The notes beneath the pieces are model-generated. The model had not been told where the DNA came from and made no database searches. It saw only the letters and a list, made by a program, of their open reading frames with translations. From assembly GCA_963170055.1 (NCBI GenBank), contig CAUJGJ010000397.1, positions 2,740,001 through 2,755,000 on the forward strand: a DNA stretch of 15,000 nucleotides. Direction: 5' to 3'. Positions 1 to 8,786 of the stretch are shown here, in pieces; positions within the stretch are counted from its first letter, which is position 1, and each line of letters opens with the position of its first letter. The translations under genes and the position numbers were made by a program. Source of the stretch: Halisarca cf. caerulea. Lineage: Eukaryota > Porifera > Demospongiae > Chondrillida > Halisarcidae.

Positions 1-126
1 AGTACAAAAGTAATATAAATAAATTGAATGTTGAAACATGAGTTTACTTACTGTTAAAGTAAGTTACATGATGATGTTCAAAAAAGTACAAGTAAGACAA
101 GAACGATACAATACAAACAGTCTTAC

Positions 127-433
127 CGTGTTGATCGATGATGCCGTCGAAATACAAATTAGGCGTCGGGAATCTATAAAAATGAATCAGTAATTACTCA
201 TAATGATCACACAGGGTATGCAATAGCAGATTTACCTCTTCGGGGTATCCCAAATTAAGAAAATGTTCCTTTAACTCTCGTAGAAGTGGAAAGTTCTAAC
301 AAGTCCTTTCAGCGTATTCTAGTCAATTCAACAATTGCTCCATAGTCAGCACGCGAATGAAATTCCCTACAAAAAAAGCATAAAATAGGTCAAGAAAAGG
401 CCAACATCATAGCAACAGTTCGTGTAACTTACA
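127..433 (-). other. Possible spliced minus-strand transcript, 5' part (coding status unclear)
   Basis: Read on the minus strand, this stretch has a coherent series of splice signals. There is a donor GTAAGT at 432-427, then an acceptor with a T-rich tract ending GTAG at 370-367. An exon-like segment 366-236 follows, with donor GTAAAT at 235. The next acceptor (TTTTATAG, AG at 175-174) opens an exon-like segment 173-127, with donor GTAAGA at 126. A further acceptor-like CTTTAACAG lies near position 50. No continuous reading frame joins these exons. Segment 366-236 reads protein-like in one frame (ELKEHFLNLGYPEE at its end) but that frame has two stops. It could be a 5' UTR, a non-coding RNA or a decayed gene. 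The splice signals are seen directly; the transcript is inferred. Confidence 0.28.
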
Positions 434-625
434 AATATTCTTCGCACAACCGAACAAACAATCTGAACTTGAACAAATCAAACTTCAATAAATATTGTTA
501 AAAGACTAAATAGTAGCGATTCGAATACAACTACTGACTGTATACAAGGCTATGGGAAGTATCCATGTAAGAAAAGTCTTCTCGATAGCGAACCAACATT
601 TCCCACTTGGCAAATTTCCCCTTCC

Positions 626-765
626 TTAGTCACGTGATAAAGCGATTACGTAAGAATCACACGTAAGAATAAATTATGCTAAAAATCGTGTAACATGACG
701 TACTCAAACACGGAGTAATGGAATCGCTCCCTTTTTTGTGTGTATTTTCACTCTATTGGTTAATA
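626..765 (-). promoter_or_regulatory. Promoter-like cluster: CCAAT box, CACGTG, TTACGTAA, TGACGT
   Basis: A CCAAT box on the minus strand (ATTGG at 755-759) is followed in the minus direction by a CRE half site TGACGT (696-701 on plus), a perfect palindrome TTACGTAA (646-653) and an E-box CACGTG (631-636). The ten-base string ACGTAAGAAT occurs twice, at 648-657 and 661-670. Such sites bind NF-Y, CREB/bZIP and bHLH factors in animals. They lie upstream, in minus orientation, of the splice signals at 433-127, which is why a minus-strand promoter is suggested. Short motifs occur by chance, so this is only suggestive. Confidence 0.3.
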
Positions 766-879
766 AAAGTTATTTATATTGGTGTGAACCTCGCACTTGA
801 TTTCTAACATTATACCTAACACTTACACATTGTCATACACATATACGCATACTATGTACTATAAATGAGAAAATTGTGC

Positions 880-954
880 AAAATATACAATGTTTATACT
901 CCACAATCAGCCCATGCATGCATACAATATACTGTTGCACTAACATACCTTTTA
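880..954 (+). repeat. Array flank repeat, copy 1
   Basis: Shares order and wording with 1455-1516. Both begin AAAATATACAA, then a GTTTATAC-CCACAA core, a CCCA/ATGCA patch, and end in GCACTAACATACCTTTT. The copies sit just left of the first (CA)n array and just right of the second. They therefore look like two copies of one microsatellite-bearing element, or a local duplication that includes the arrays. Confidence 0.65.
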
Positions 955-972
955 TTATTGCACTAAAAATTG

Positions 973-1289
<317 letters not shown>

Positions 1290-1300
1290 TGGTTTCTGGG

Positions 1301-1362
1301 TGCCACTTACAGTAGCCTCTGGCTAAAGGTTCTCCAGGTTAAATAAGAATACCCTATACCCT
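1301..1362 (+). repeat. 62-bp array-associated repeat, copy 1
   Basis: Matches 12315-12376 on the same strand, with an identical 15-bp core CTAAAGGTTCTCCAG at 1323-1337 and 12337-12351 and diverged flanks. Both copies begin within about 12 bp of the end of a long dinucleotide array. This marks a dispersed family attached to microsatellites. Confidence 0.6.
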
Positions 1363-1381
1363 ATACACATACACGTGGGCG

Positions 1382-1388
1382 CACACAT

Positions 1389-1447
<59 letters not shown>
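1382..1447. repeat. (CA)n microsatellite
   Basis: About 30 CA units, with one early interruption (ATGCAC), running into ACATACATATG. Confidence 0.95.
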
Positions 1448-1449
<2 letters not shown>

Positions 1450-1454
1450 TATGT

Positions 1455-1516
1455 AAAATATACAAAGTTTATACACCACAACCACCCCACATACTCATGC
1501 ACTAACATACCTTTTC
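1455..1516 (+). repeat. Array flank repeat, copy 2
   Basis: Second copy of the flank described at 880-954. It starts AAAATATACAAAGTTTATAC and ends GCACTAACATACCTTTT. The middle is shorter than in copy 1. Confidence 0.65.
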
Positions 1517-1616
1517 TTACTACGCTATGTCCATACGCACACATCACACATAGAAAAGTATTTACTGCTTCGCTGGGCTTTCAGAAGCCAATTTAGTTAT
1601 GTGAATTCATTTTATC

Positions 1617-4600
1617 ATGACATACCATGTTTTTTTTCTTTTCCTGCAGGGTAGAGTTTCTAGCAAGATTTATGGTGCACGTAATCACCAGTATAGCTTG
1701 GTGCAACAGCATGTAGCTGAGTTATTATATTGTATTACTTGTAAATGTGTATGTAGTCAGCACAAGTGCAACATTTGCATATTTCACATTTATCCACATG
1801 GCCAGATAGTCAAGTTTGTCCACAAGAGCTGTTTATCAGCTACGGGCTGTACCTCAGATAATTTAGTGTTTCCTCTCCTAGTCTATTTCCTTTTACTACT
1901 TTCTGGGGATGTAGAATTGAATCCTGGGCCCAAATGTTCATGTAACATAATATTAAATTCATTAAACTCTAAATGTTTTTGTGTAATGGTTGTTTCCTTT
2001 ATAATGCTGTTGATGTTTGCTATCGATTTTGTATTGACTCGTCCGTTTAATAAATGTAATGTGAGTCAAATTGAAAATACGCAACACTATTTCGGTAATA
2101 ATTTGACTCACAGTAAGATGGAAACTAACTTTAGAGTGTGTACAGAACTGAAATTGCATCTTCTAAGAATATGTCCAAATCTGACCAATATGCCGCATTA
2201 TGTTGTCTTTTCAGTAGTAATAAAAAGATGTCGCCGTTCTGTGTTTAATGAGCACTTATTGAAACGTTCGTTTTATTACGCACGATTATTACTATTACTG
2301 TTACTCTTAGCTGGCGATGTCGAACGTAATCCAGGACCTGTAGACAGCATGGAAGATAAACAGAAGAAAAATTGTATATCTACTGTAATGGATTGCAGTG
2401 ACAAGGATAAGGAACTCAAAGAAAAAAGTAGCAATTCTCATGTTGTAGATAGACTGGAACAATTTGCTATGAGTCAAAGGAAACATCGGGAGAAAGAGAG
2501 TATAGAACAGAGAGAATCTCGACTTAAAGTGATGCAGATTACACAGAAAAAACGCATTGAACTGGAGACTGCAGAAGAACATGACAAGAGGCTAGGGATA
2601 TTAGTTGCAAATCAACACAAACGTTTGGAAAAGGAGACAGCAGAAGATAGGGATAAAAGGCTGATAAAGTTGGTTACAAACCAACAGAAGCGTCTAGAGA
2701 AGGAAACAGAAGAAGATAGGGATAAAAGACTCAGAACGTTGGTTACAAACCAGCAGAAGAGATTAGAAAAGGAGACAGCAGAAGATAGGAATAAAAGACT
2801 CAGAACGTTGGTTACAAACCAGCAGAAGCGATTAGAAAAGGAAACAGCAGAAGAAAGACATAAAAGGCTGAAAGTATTGCTTACAAATCGAGAGAAACGA
2901 TTACTAATAGAGAAGGAAACTGAAGAGATGAGGTCTAAAAAACTTAAAGTGTACCAGGGATACAGAAAGAAGCAGCTGGACAAAGAAACTCCTGAAGAAC
3001 GAACAGCAAGACTGGAAATGATGGCAAAATATAGGAAAGTTAAGTTGGAAATGGCAACTGAAGAGGAAGAAATGAAGAAGAAGGAAAATGCTTTCCAAAG
3101 AAAACGGCGATGGCAGGAAGGGGAATCCGAAGAAGCAAAAAAGGAAAGACTGGTAAAGGAAAGATTGCAAAAGAAGCAAGCCAGGGAAAAGCAAAAATGT
3201 GCAGAACAAGTTGGCAAGAACTATGAGGATGAAGAATTAAAGGGAAAGGTCCGACAGCAGCAAGAAAGGAAGCGACGATGGAAAGAAGGGGAATCAGAGG
3301 AAGCAAAAAGAGCAAGGCTGGAGAAAGATAGGCTACGTAAGAAGCAAGCTCGGGAAAGAAAGCAGAGTAAATCTATGGAGGAAATTGGACTTTCAGAACA
3401 GCAGCAAATCGCACCACTGACCAAGTCTGAAGCACAAATTGTCTCGAACAGGGACAAATTCTTAAGGGCTATATGTAATGGACCGTCTTGTGCATGCTTT
3501 GCATGTCTAAAGTTGTGCTATAAAGAGAATGCTTATTTATGTTCAAGTGAGGACGCAAATAAACTTACATCACATGTAACTGGAAATTCACAATTCGTTA
3601 CTGCTGAATGGTTCTGCAATAGATGTATATCAGCACTGAATAGGAAGAAAATTCCCAGCACTTCAAGGTGGAATAGAATGAGTACTGCTTCTGTACCTAA
3701 AGAACTTCAAGACCTGAACAGCATGGAAGAGCGCCTCATTGCACGTGTGGCACCATTTATGAAGTTAGTTCTTCTGCCACGTGGTGGACAAAGAGGAATA
3801 ACTGGACAGGTGATCAACTTTCCATCACCCATGACTGAAGTCTTAAATCAACTTCCACGACCAGCGACTGGTAGCGACATTGTGTACATAAAGCCACCCA
3901 CTGCATCGAAAGAATCCAAGTTATTGTATTATCGGTGTCGCTATACTATTGTAATGAATGCATTGCAATGGTTGAAAGAAAACAACTCTGCTTACAAGAA
4001 TGTGAAAATCACAGAGCATTGCCAGGAGAACTTTGTGGAAACTGAAAACGAGGAAGAGGCAATGGAAGAATCAGGTGTTGTCTGCAGTGATTTCCTGATG
4101 CCAGATGTACCAGTAACCAACTACTTGCAAGAAGGTACTTTTCCAGTGCATCAACTTGAGAAGATCACCTGCGCTCCACTGAGCATTTTCAACGATCAAC
4201 AACTTGAGGTTCTGGCTTTTCCAACACTTTACCCTAATGGAAACAATGGATTTGGTACTCATCGACAATTTTCAATTACACCTTTGGACTATTTTCAATC
4301 AAGAATAATGAGTAAAGATTCACGCTGGGCCAAACACCCATCATATATATTCTGGGCGTGTAACATTGTGGAAGCAATAAAATTACAAAGTAGTATATCA
4401 ATTGCTCTCCGCCTTCGAAATCCAACATCCGGAAGGAAGAACAAACAAAAGAAAACTTTGACAGCGGGAGAATTGCGTAGCACTGGAGTAGGGGAAAATC
4501 CAGATGTTCGTGAAAACTGTTACAGCTTCATGCGAGACATTAGAGGAACTGCAGCGTACTGGCAATCAGCAAGGATACAACTGTTTGCAATGCTACGTAC

Positions 4601-7600
4601 ACTTGGTCCACCCACTTTCTTTATTACATTTAGTGCAGATGATCACCATTGGAAAGATTTGATGGTTTTAGCAAGTTGCAGTGGAAGGAATATCTCCAAA
4701 GAACAAGTGGATGAGCTGTCTGACAAAGAAAGAAGAACACTTATGACAAGCAATCCTGTTGTCACAGCACGCCACTTTCAACACCGTTTCCAATGCCTAG
4801 TAAAAGAAATTATAAAGGGATCTGGAAGGCCAATTGGAGAGGTAACGGATTTCTTTTGGAGAGTAGAATTTCAACTCAGAGGATCACCACACATTCATTC
4901 CTTGTGGTGGATCAAAGATGCCCCTAATCTTGATACGGTAGAGGGAAGAACGGCAGCTCCTGACTTTATCGATCGTTACATTTCTGCCAGAATTCCAGAA
5001 GAAGGATGTGGTGAGGACAGCTTGCGGTCTGTAGTTCTTCGAGTTCAGAAACATAATCATACGTCTACTTGCACCAAGAAGGACAAAAGAAAAAAATCAA
5101 AAGAATGTCGTTTTGACTTTCCACAACCTCTATCGTCCACTACTCGTCTCAAGAATAATGAAGATGTAGGTAATAAGTCCCGGTTCTACATTCTCAGGAG
5201 AATTGATGGTGAAGAAAACGTCAACCCATACAATGCTCCACTACTTTTAGCATGGCAGGCCAACATGGATATACAGTTGATTGGATCGGTTTATGGGACA
5301 GCATCTTACATTTGTTCATACATGTGCAAAGGTGAGAGCGAAGAGGTGAAAAAGGCTATCAGTGATTCCCTCCAATCACTTGCACCCAATGCTTCACTTC
5401 GAAAAAGATTATCTAAATTGGGAAACACTATGCTTTCACATAGGCAGCTAAGTGGCCAAGAAGCAGCCTATCAGTTGTGCCACTTACCATTGAAGGATTC
5501 GTCGCGTAAAGTTGTCTTTGTCAACACTGTTCCTCCCGAAAAGAGAACAAGGATTCTCAAGAATCGGTCCGAGTTACTTGAGCTGGATGACATGGATACA
5601 AATCTTTTTCAACCTGGACTATTTGACAGATATGCTGCAAGACCACAGGAAGATGAATTTGAGAAGATGACGTTGGCTCACTTTTCTGTATGGTATGATA
5701 GTGTATATAGGGATGACACACCAAAGGGCAGCAGCAGTGGGCGTCACATTCAGCCTCGATTCCAATTGCAAGGCAATCTGGGATGGATCAAACTTCGTAC
5801 AAAGCAAGCGTGCCTTCGAACACCCATTATGACACCACAAAGTCACGGTGATGACTATTACTATTCACTGTTGCTGTTGTACACTCCGTGGAGATGTGAG
5901 AAGGAGGACTTACTTCAAAAGCATGACAGCGCATTGTCAGCTTTCATTGCTCGTGAAAAGGAAATGAAAGTGCTGAATTGTGAACACCATACTTTTGCAG
6001 AGGAAGTACAAAGAGCGGTGCAGCAATTGCAAGCAGTTTCCGATGGCGCATACATGGATTTGGTTGCACCAAATGTTCAACATGGTGAACGGGAAGATGC
6101 TACTCATGTACCAGAGGAACTGGACCATGGTTTACACAATGCTGAAAATTATGTACAAGATGAACAGGTGGATGTAGATGCTCTTCCCACAGTAGCAGAT
6201 GACGATAATGCCAATGGAGCCCTCACACGCATGCGTCTCACTGATAAGGCCTTCACAGAATTGGTATGCAATTTGAATGCAAAACAGAGAGAAGCATTTG
6301 ACATGGTAGTACAGTATACAAGCTCGTTACACAAATTTCATCTCGGACAGGAGGCCCAACCTAAGCCCATCCGCATCTTCATAACTGGCGGTGCAGGGAC
6401 GGGAAAGTCTTACGTGATTCGTGCCATCAGAGAATACATTGAGAGGTCAGTGCAAGGAAGTGAGGAAGTTCATGGATGCATGGTCATGGCACCAACAGGT
6501 GTAGCTGCATTCAATGTGGACGGCCTAACAATTCACAGAGCACTTAATCTTCAAGTTGAACATAGAAGATCTGCCTACCATTTAAAGTTAACGGCTGTAG
6601 CACTTCGAGAGCTGAGGATGCTGTGGAGAGGCATACATACCATCATCATTGATGAAATTAGCATGGTATCGTATGAGGTTCTTCAGTCTGTCCACTATCG
6701 ACTGTGTGAGATATTTGCCAATGATGACATCTTTGGAGGACTAAATGTGATTGCAGTTGGTGACTTTTATCAGCTTTCACCTGTCAATGGACACTTTGTG
6801 TTTAGTGTGACAAAACTCCAGTCGAAACGCTTGGCATCTCACCTTTGGAAGGACTGCTTTCAAATAGTAGAATTAACTGAAAATGTGAGACAGCAAAAGG
6901 ATTCGTCCTTTTCAGACCTGTTGAATCGTGTTCGAGTAGGAAAGCAAACGGAACAGGATATCAAGTTGCTGGAAAGTCGCATGGTGGCAGGAAACAACAT
7001 TGATCTATCAAAGCCACCATTTGAAAAGGCTCTTAGGTTGTTCCCTCGTGTTGCAGATTGCAATGCATTTAATGAAGGAGAATTGATGAAACTGTCTTCT
7101 TCTACCCCAATCTTTGAATTTGAAGCAAATCATGTGCTTTTAGAAAACAGAAGATCGACTTATGGGGCAGTATCGTATGAGAAAGTGACTGAAGAATTAA
7201 TTCCAGAGGATGACAAGGAATGTGGCGGACTACCAAGAAGGCTAAAGATGGCACTAGGAGCTGAAGTCATGCTACGACGTAACATCAAGTGTGGAGATGG
7301 GCTAGTGAATGGAGCCCAAGGAGTAATTGTGGGATTCAAGTGGGGTGGAAAACAGAATACACAGCCCTCACGAGGAGCCTTACCTGAAATTGTATATGTA
7401 AAGTTTCACGATCCAAGAGTTGGACAGTTTACCAAAGTGTACATCCCCAATGGACAACAAGAGGCAGTGGCCATTGAACCCATGTCGGTGCGATTCTATG
7501 GACGGCAAGGCACTGTTCTACAGCGGACTCAGATACCCTTGATTTTGTGTTGGGCTGCCACTTTACACAAAGTGCAAGGTCTGTCACTTGATTCTACTGT

Positions 7601-8579
7601 GTTGGACCTCGGAGAGAAAGTTTTTGAGGCCGGAATGTCTTATGTGGCATTAAGTCGGGTGAGGACATTAAATGGCATAGCACTGGTGAAATTTGAACCC
7701 AAGAAGCTTTATGCCAACAAAAGGGTGGACAAGGAAATGGAGCGTTTGAGAAGTATACAGCACGTCATAGGTTGTAGTCAGCCAAGTCAAGACAATTCAG
7801 AGGTGCTGCCGGTGGATTTGTCACAGTCTCAGGAGGATGAACCACCCACTTCTCTTCAAGATACAAGCATGATGGAAACAGATTTGGATGACTTTTTGAG
7901 GGACATCTTGGAGGAAATGAAGAGAGTCGTACCAGTAATACAATTATCAAGTCAAGAAATTCACACAACATGTATGAAAGAGGTGAGAGAATTTATGCAG
8001 AACATTCAGGACATTCTCAAAAGTAAAAAGAAAGAGTCAATGGAAGAATTAAAGGAATTGATGGAAGCTAAGAAGATTGCTATGAATACTTTAATAAATG
8101 AGGTTAACAAACAGGAAAATGACATTTTCAATGTGGAAACTCATGTGGTGGACATGTCTGTACAAGAGGAACTTTTGCCCTCATTTACATCACAATATGT
8201 TCCAGTGAGGACCACGGGTGATGGGAACTGTATGTACAATACCATCTCCATTGCACTGCATGGTACAGAAGAATATACAGCACATCTGAGAGCAATCACT
8301 GTGTACAGCTTATTACAAAATAAGAAGCATATGTTTGAGGTGATGAAGCCTAGTACACAACTATTATTACGTAATGTGGATCGAAATGAAGAAAATATTA
8401 CAGCAATTACAGAAAGGGAATGGAGCAAACTTTTGCAAGAAGCAGCTCAAGACCAATGCTGGGGAAATCATTTCCACTTGCATGCCTTGTGTCTTATGTT
8501 AAAGAGGCCCATATACATGTATGGCTATATGCGACACAGAAGTGTAGGAGAACTTGGCAGGGTGGATGTAAACAGTTAA
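1617..8579 (+). CDS. Helitron Rep/helicase polyprotein: 2A-2A-STPR-Rep-Pif1 helicase-OTU (truncated)
   Basis: Rolling-circle transposase of 2320 residues. Residues 39-78 are Cys/His-rich. 2A peptides lie at 97-105 and 233-241, with a hydrophobic stretch near 122-140 between them. 23-residue STPR-like repeats span 289-473. A Cys cluster (620-672) leads into a DUF6570-like region (SMEERLIARVAPFM at 702, LPRGGQ near 721). The Helitron-like N domain starts near 890. Rep: FITFSADD (1002-1009), HIH (1092-1094) and the tyrosine pair Y1231/Y1235 followed by K1238. Pif1-like helicase: GGAGTGKS (1591-1598), DEISM (1679), GDFYQL (1715), HKVQG (1984), ALSRV (2011). A coiled coil (about 2115-2175) precedes an OTU domain with D2202 and C2205. 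All catalytic motifs of Rep and helicase are intact. Helicase and nuclease should act in the nucleus. The start is uncertain because of the acceptor at 1649. The OTU domain is cut by the terminal TAA. Confidence 0.93.
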   Translation: MTYHVFFLFLQGRVSSKIYGARNHQYSLVQQHVAELLYCITCKCVCSQHKCNICIFHIYPHGQIVKFVHKSCLSATGCTSDNLVFPLLVYFLLLLSGDVELNPGPKCSCNIILNSLNSKCFCVMVVSFIMLLMFAIDFVLTRPFNKCNVSQIENTQHYFGNNLTHSKMETNFRVCTELKLHLLRICPNLTNMPHYVVFSVVIKRCRRSVFNEHLLKRSFYYARLLLLLLLLAGDVERNPGPVDSMEDKQKKNCISTVMDCSDKDKELKEKSSNSHVVDRLEQFAMSQRKHREKESIEQRESRLKVMQITQKKRIELETAEEHDKRLGILVANQHKRLEKETAEDRDKRLIKLVTNQQKRLEKETEEDRDKRLRTLVTNQQKRLEKETAEDRNKRLRTLVTNQQKRLEKETAEERHKRLKVLLTNREKRLLIEKETEEMRSKKLKVYQGYRKKQLDKETPEERTARLEMMAKYRKVKLEMATEEEEMKKKENAFQRKRRWQEGESEEAKKERLVKERLQKKQAREKQKCAEQVGKNYEDEELKGKVRQQQERKRRWKEGESEEAKRARLEKDRLRKKQARERKQSKSMEEIGLSEQQQIAPLTKSEAQIVSNRDKFLRAICNGPSCACFACLKLCYKENAYLCSSEDANKLTSHVTGNSQFVTAEWFCNRCISALNRKKIPSTSRWNRMSTASVPKELQDLNSMEERLIARVAPFMKLVLLPRGGQRGITGQVINFPSPMTEVLNQLPRPATGSDIVYIKPPTASKESKLLYYRCRYTIVMNALQWLKENNSAYKNVKITEHCQENFVETENEEEAMEESGVVCSDFLMPDVPVTNYLQEGTFPVHQLEKITCAPLSIFNDQQLEVLAFPTLYPNGNNGFGTHRQFSITPLDYFQSRIMSKDSRWAKHPSYIFWACNIVEAIKLQSSISIALRLRNPTSGRKNKQKKTLTAGELRSTGVGENPDVRENCYSFMRDIRGTAAYWQSARIQLFAMLRTLGPPTFFITFSADDHHWKDLMVLASCSGRNISKEQVDELSDKERRTLMTSNPVVTARHFQHRFQCLVKEIIKGSGRPIGEVTDFFWRVEFQLRGSPHIHSLWWIKDAPNLDTVEGRTAAPDFIDRYISARIPEEGCGEDSLRSVVLRVQKHNHTSTCTKKDKRKKSKECRFDFPQPLSSTTRLKNNEDVGNKSRFYILRRIDGEENVNPYNAPLLLAWQANMDIQLIGSVYGTASYICSYMCKGESEEVKKAISDSLQSLAPNASLRKRLSKLGNTMLSHRQLSGQEAAYQLCHLPLKDSSRKVVFVNTVPPEKRTRILKNRSELLELDDMDTNLFQPGLFDRYAARPQEDEFEKMTLAHFSVWYDSVYRDDTPKGSSSGRHIQPRFQLQGNLGWIKLRTKQACLRTPIMTPQSHGDDYYYSLLLLYTPWRCEKEDLLQKHDSALSAFIAREKEMKVLNCEHHTFAEEVQRAVQQLQAVSDGAYMDLVAPNVQHGEREDATHVPEELDHGLHNAENYVQDEQVDVDALPTVADDDNANGALTRMRLTDKAFTELVCNLNAKQREAFDMVVQYTSSLHKFHLGQEAQPKPIRIFITGGAGTGKSYVIRAIREYIERSVQGSEEVHGCMVMAPTGVAAFNVDGLTIHRALNLQVEHRRSAYHLKLTAVALRELRMLWRGIHTIIIDEISMVSYEVLQSVHYRLCEIFANDDIFGGLNVIAVGDFYQLSPVNGHFVFSVTKLQSKRLASHLWKDCFQIVELTENVRQQKDSSFSDLLNRVRVGKQTEQDIKLLESRMVAGNNIDLSKPPFEKALRLFPRVADCNAFNEGELMKLSSSTPIFEFEANHVLLENRRSTYGAVSYEKVTEELIPEDDKECGGLPRRLKMALGAEVMLRRNIKCGDGLVNGAQGVIVGFKWGGKQNTQPSRGALPEIVYVKFHDPRVGQFTKVYIPNGQQEAVAIEPMSVRFYGRQGTVLQRTQIPLILCWAATLHKVQGLSLDSTVLDLGEKVFEAGMSYVALSRVRTLNGIALVKFEPKKLYANKRVDKEMERLRSIQHVIGCSQPSQDNSEVLPVDLSQSQEDEPPTSLQDTSMMETDLDDFLRDILEEMKRVVPVIQLSSQEIHTTCMKEVREFMQNIQDILKSKKKESMEELKELMEAKKIAMNTLINEVNKQENDIFNVETHVVDMSVQEELLPSFTSQYVPVRTTGDGNCMYNTISIALHGTEEYTAHLRAITVYSLLQNKKHMFEVMKPSTQLLLRNVDRNEENITAITEREWSKLLQEAAQDQCWGNHFHLHALCLMLKRPIYMYGYMRHRSVGELGRVDVNS
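1631..1650 (+). promoter_or_regulatory. Strong 3' splice acceptor at the ORF start
   Basis: A pyrimidine-rich run from 1631 ends in TGCAG, with AG at 1648-1649, a textbook acceptor. If used, the exon starts at 1650 and the ATG at 1617 lies inside an intron. The first in-frame Met after 1650 is residue 123, downstream of the first 2A. A spliced mRNA would therefore need an ATG from an upstream exon to make that 2A. An in-frame TGA at 1602-1604 closes the unspliced frame upstream. Confidence 0.5.
1905..1931 (+). other. 2A-like ribosome-skipping peptide 1
   Basis: Encodes GDVELNPGP, residues 97-105, directly after a hydrophobic Leu run (YFLLLLS). This fits the 2A consensus D-(V/I)-E-x-N-P-G-P, where the ribosome fails to join the last Gly and Pro. 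Skipping would release a leader of about 104 residues and restart at Pro105. A Leu-rich lead-in before the motif is typical of 2A peptides in invertebrate non-LTR retrotransposons. Activity is inferred from the motif. Confidence 0.88.
1980..2036 (+). other. Hydrophobic (possible membrane) segment between the two 2A peptides
   Basis: Residues about 122-140 (CVMVVSFIMLLMFAIDFVL) form a hydrophobic run long enough to span a membrane. If both 2A sites work, this segment sits in a released peptide of about 136 residues (105-240) that is separate from Rep/helicase. The rest of that peptide is basic and Cys-containing and matches no family I know. Confidence 0.5.
2313..2339 (+). other. 2A-like ribosome-skipping peptide 2
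   Basis: Encodes GDVERNPGP, residues 233-241, after an eight-Leu run (LLLLLLLLA). The full consensus is kept; the only variable position is Arg in place of the Leu of copy 1. The two 2A contexts share only the Leu run and the motif, so a simple tandem duplication is not obvious. Skipping here would start the Rep/helicase protein at Pro241. Confidence 0.88.
2481..3035 (+). repeat. Tandem 69-bp coding repeats (eight STPR-like 23-residue units)
   Basis: From 2481 the protein repeats every 23 residues (69 bp), with one 24-residue unit. The common pattern is K-R-L-E-K-E-T-x-E-x-R-x-K-R-L, followed by a more variable tail ending N-Q-Q or similar. The units at 2688 and 2757 are almost identical in DNA, showing recent expansion or homogenisation. 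The pattern resembles the score-and-three (STPR) DNA-binding repeat of the silkworm FMBP-1 factor. Here it would give a basic, helical DNA-binding arm ahead of Rep. Confidence 0.75.
3102..3366 (+). repeat. Duplicated basic module inside the Rep ORF
   Basis: Two copies of about 97 bp, starting at 3102 and 3270 (168 bp apart), encode (K)RRW-x-EGESEEAK followed by a basic stretch ending KKQARE. This is a separate duplication from the 69-bp array just before it, and it also looks helical and DNA-binding. Confidence 0.7.
8577..8579 (+). other. In-frame TAA splitting the OTU domain
   Basis: This TAA ends the long frame between the OTU nucleophile (C2205) and the expected catalytic His. The same frame continues open from 8580 to the TAA at 8784-8786. 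The following bases (TCT) are not a classic readthrough context. The options are a nonsense mutation in this copy, programmed readthrough, or removal by a small intron (GT at 8568, AG at 8608-8609, 42 bp, in frame). Confidence 0.85.
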
Positions 8580-8786
8580 TCTGTGGAGATTGAACGATTG
8601 TTTCAACAGAAAGACAGGAGAATGAACAATCACATCAAGTACTTGCCTTCAGTTGAAGACTACCCCGCCATCAGAGGCTTTTTCGACTCTTCTCATTTCA
8701 CAGCATTATTGCCAACAATGTCCACATCTCACTTTTTTTTCAAACCCTTTGTATCATTTAGGTCTCACTGGGGGTGTGAAATGTAA
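8580..8786 (+). pseudogene. Detached C-terminal part of the OTU domain
   Basis: In the same frame as the transposase and right after its stop, 68 codons read on. They include NNHIKYLPS and FFDSSHFTALLP before ending GCEM. The His-Phe-Thr-Ala-Leu-Leu pattern is what one expects around the catalytic His at the C-terminal end of transposon OTU cysteine proteases. No ATG is well placed to translate it alone, so it is best read as the end of the same gene. Whether it is ever translated depends on the fate of the TAA at 8577. Confidence 0.75.

Noticed and set aside
2307..3457. Minus-strand open frames rich in Ser, Phe and Leu opposite the STPR region
   Set aside because: Antisense shadows of Lys/Glu-rich repeat codons in the transposase.
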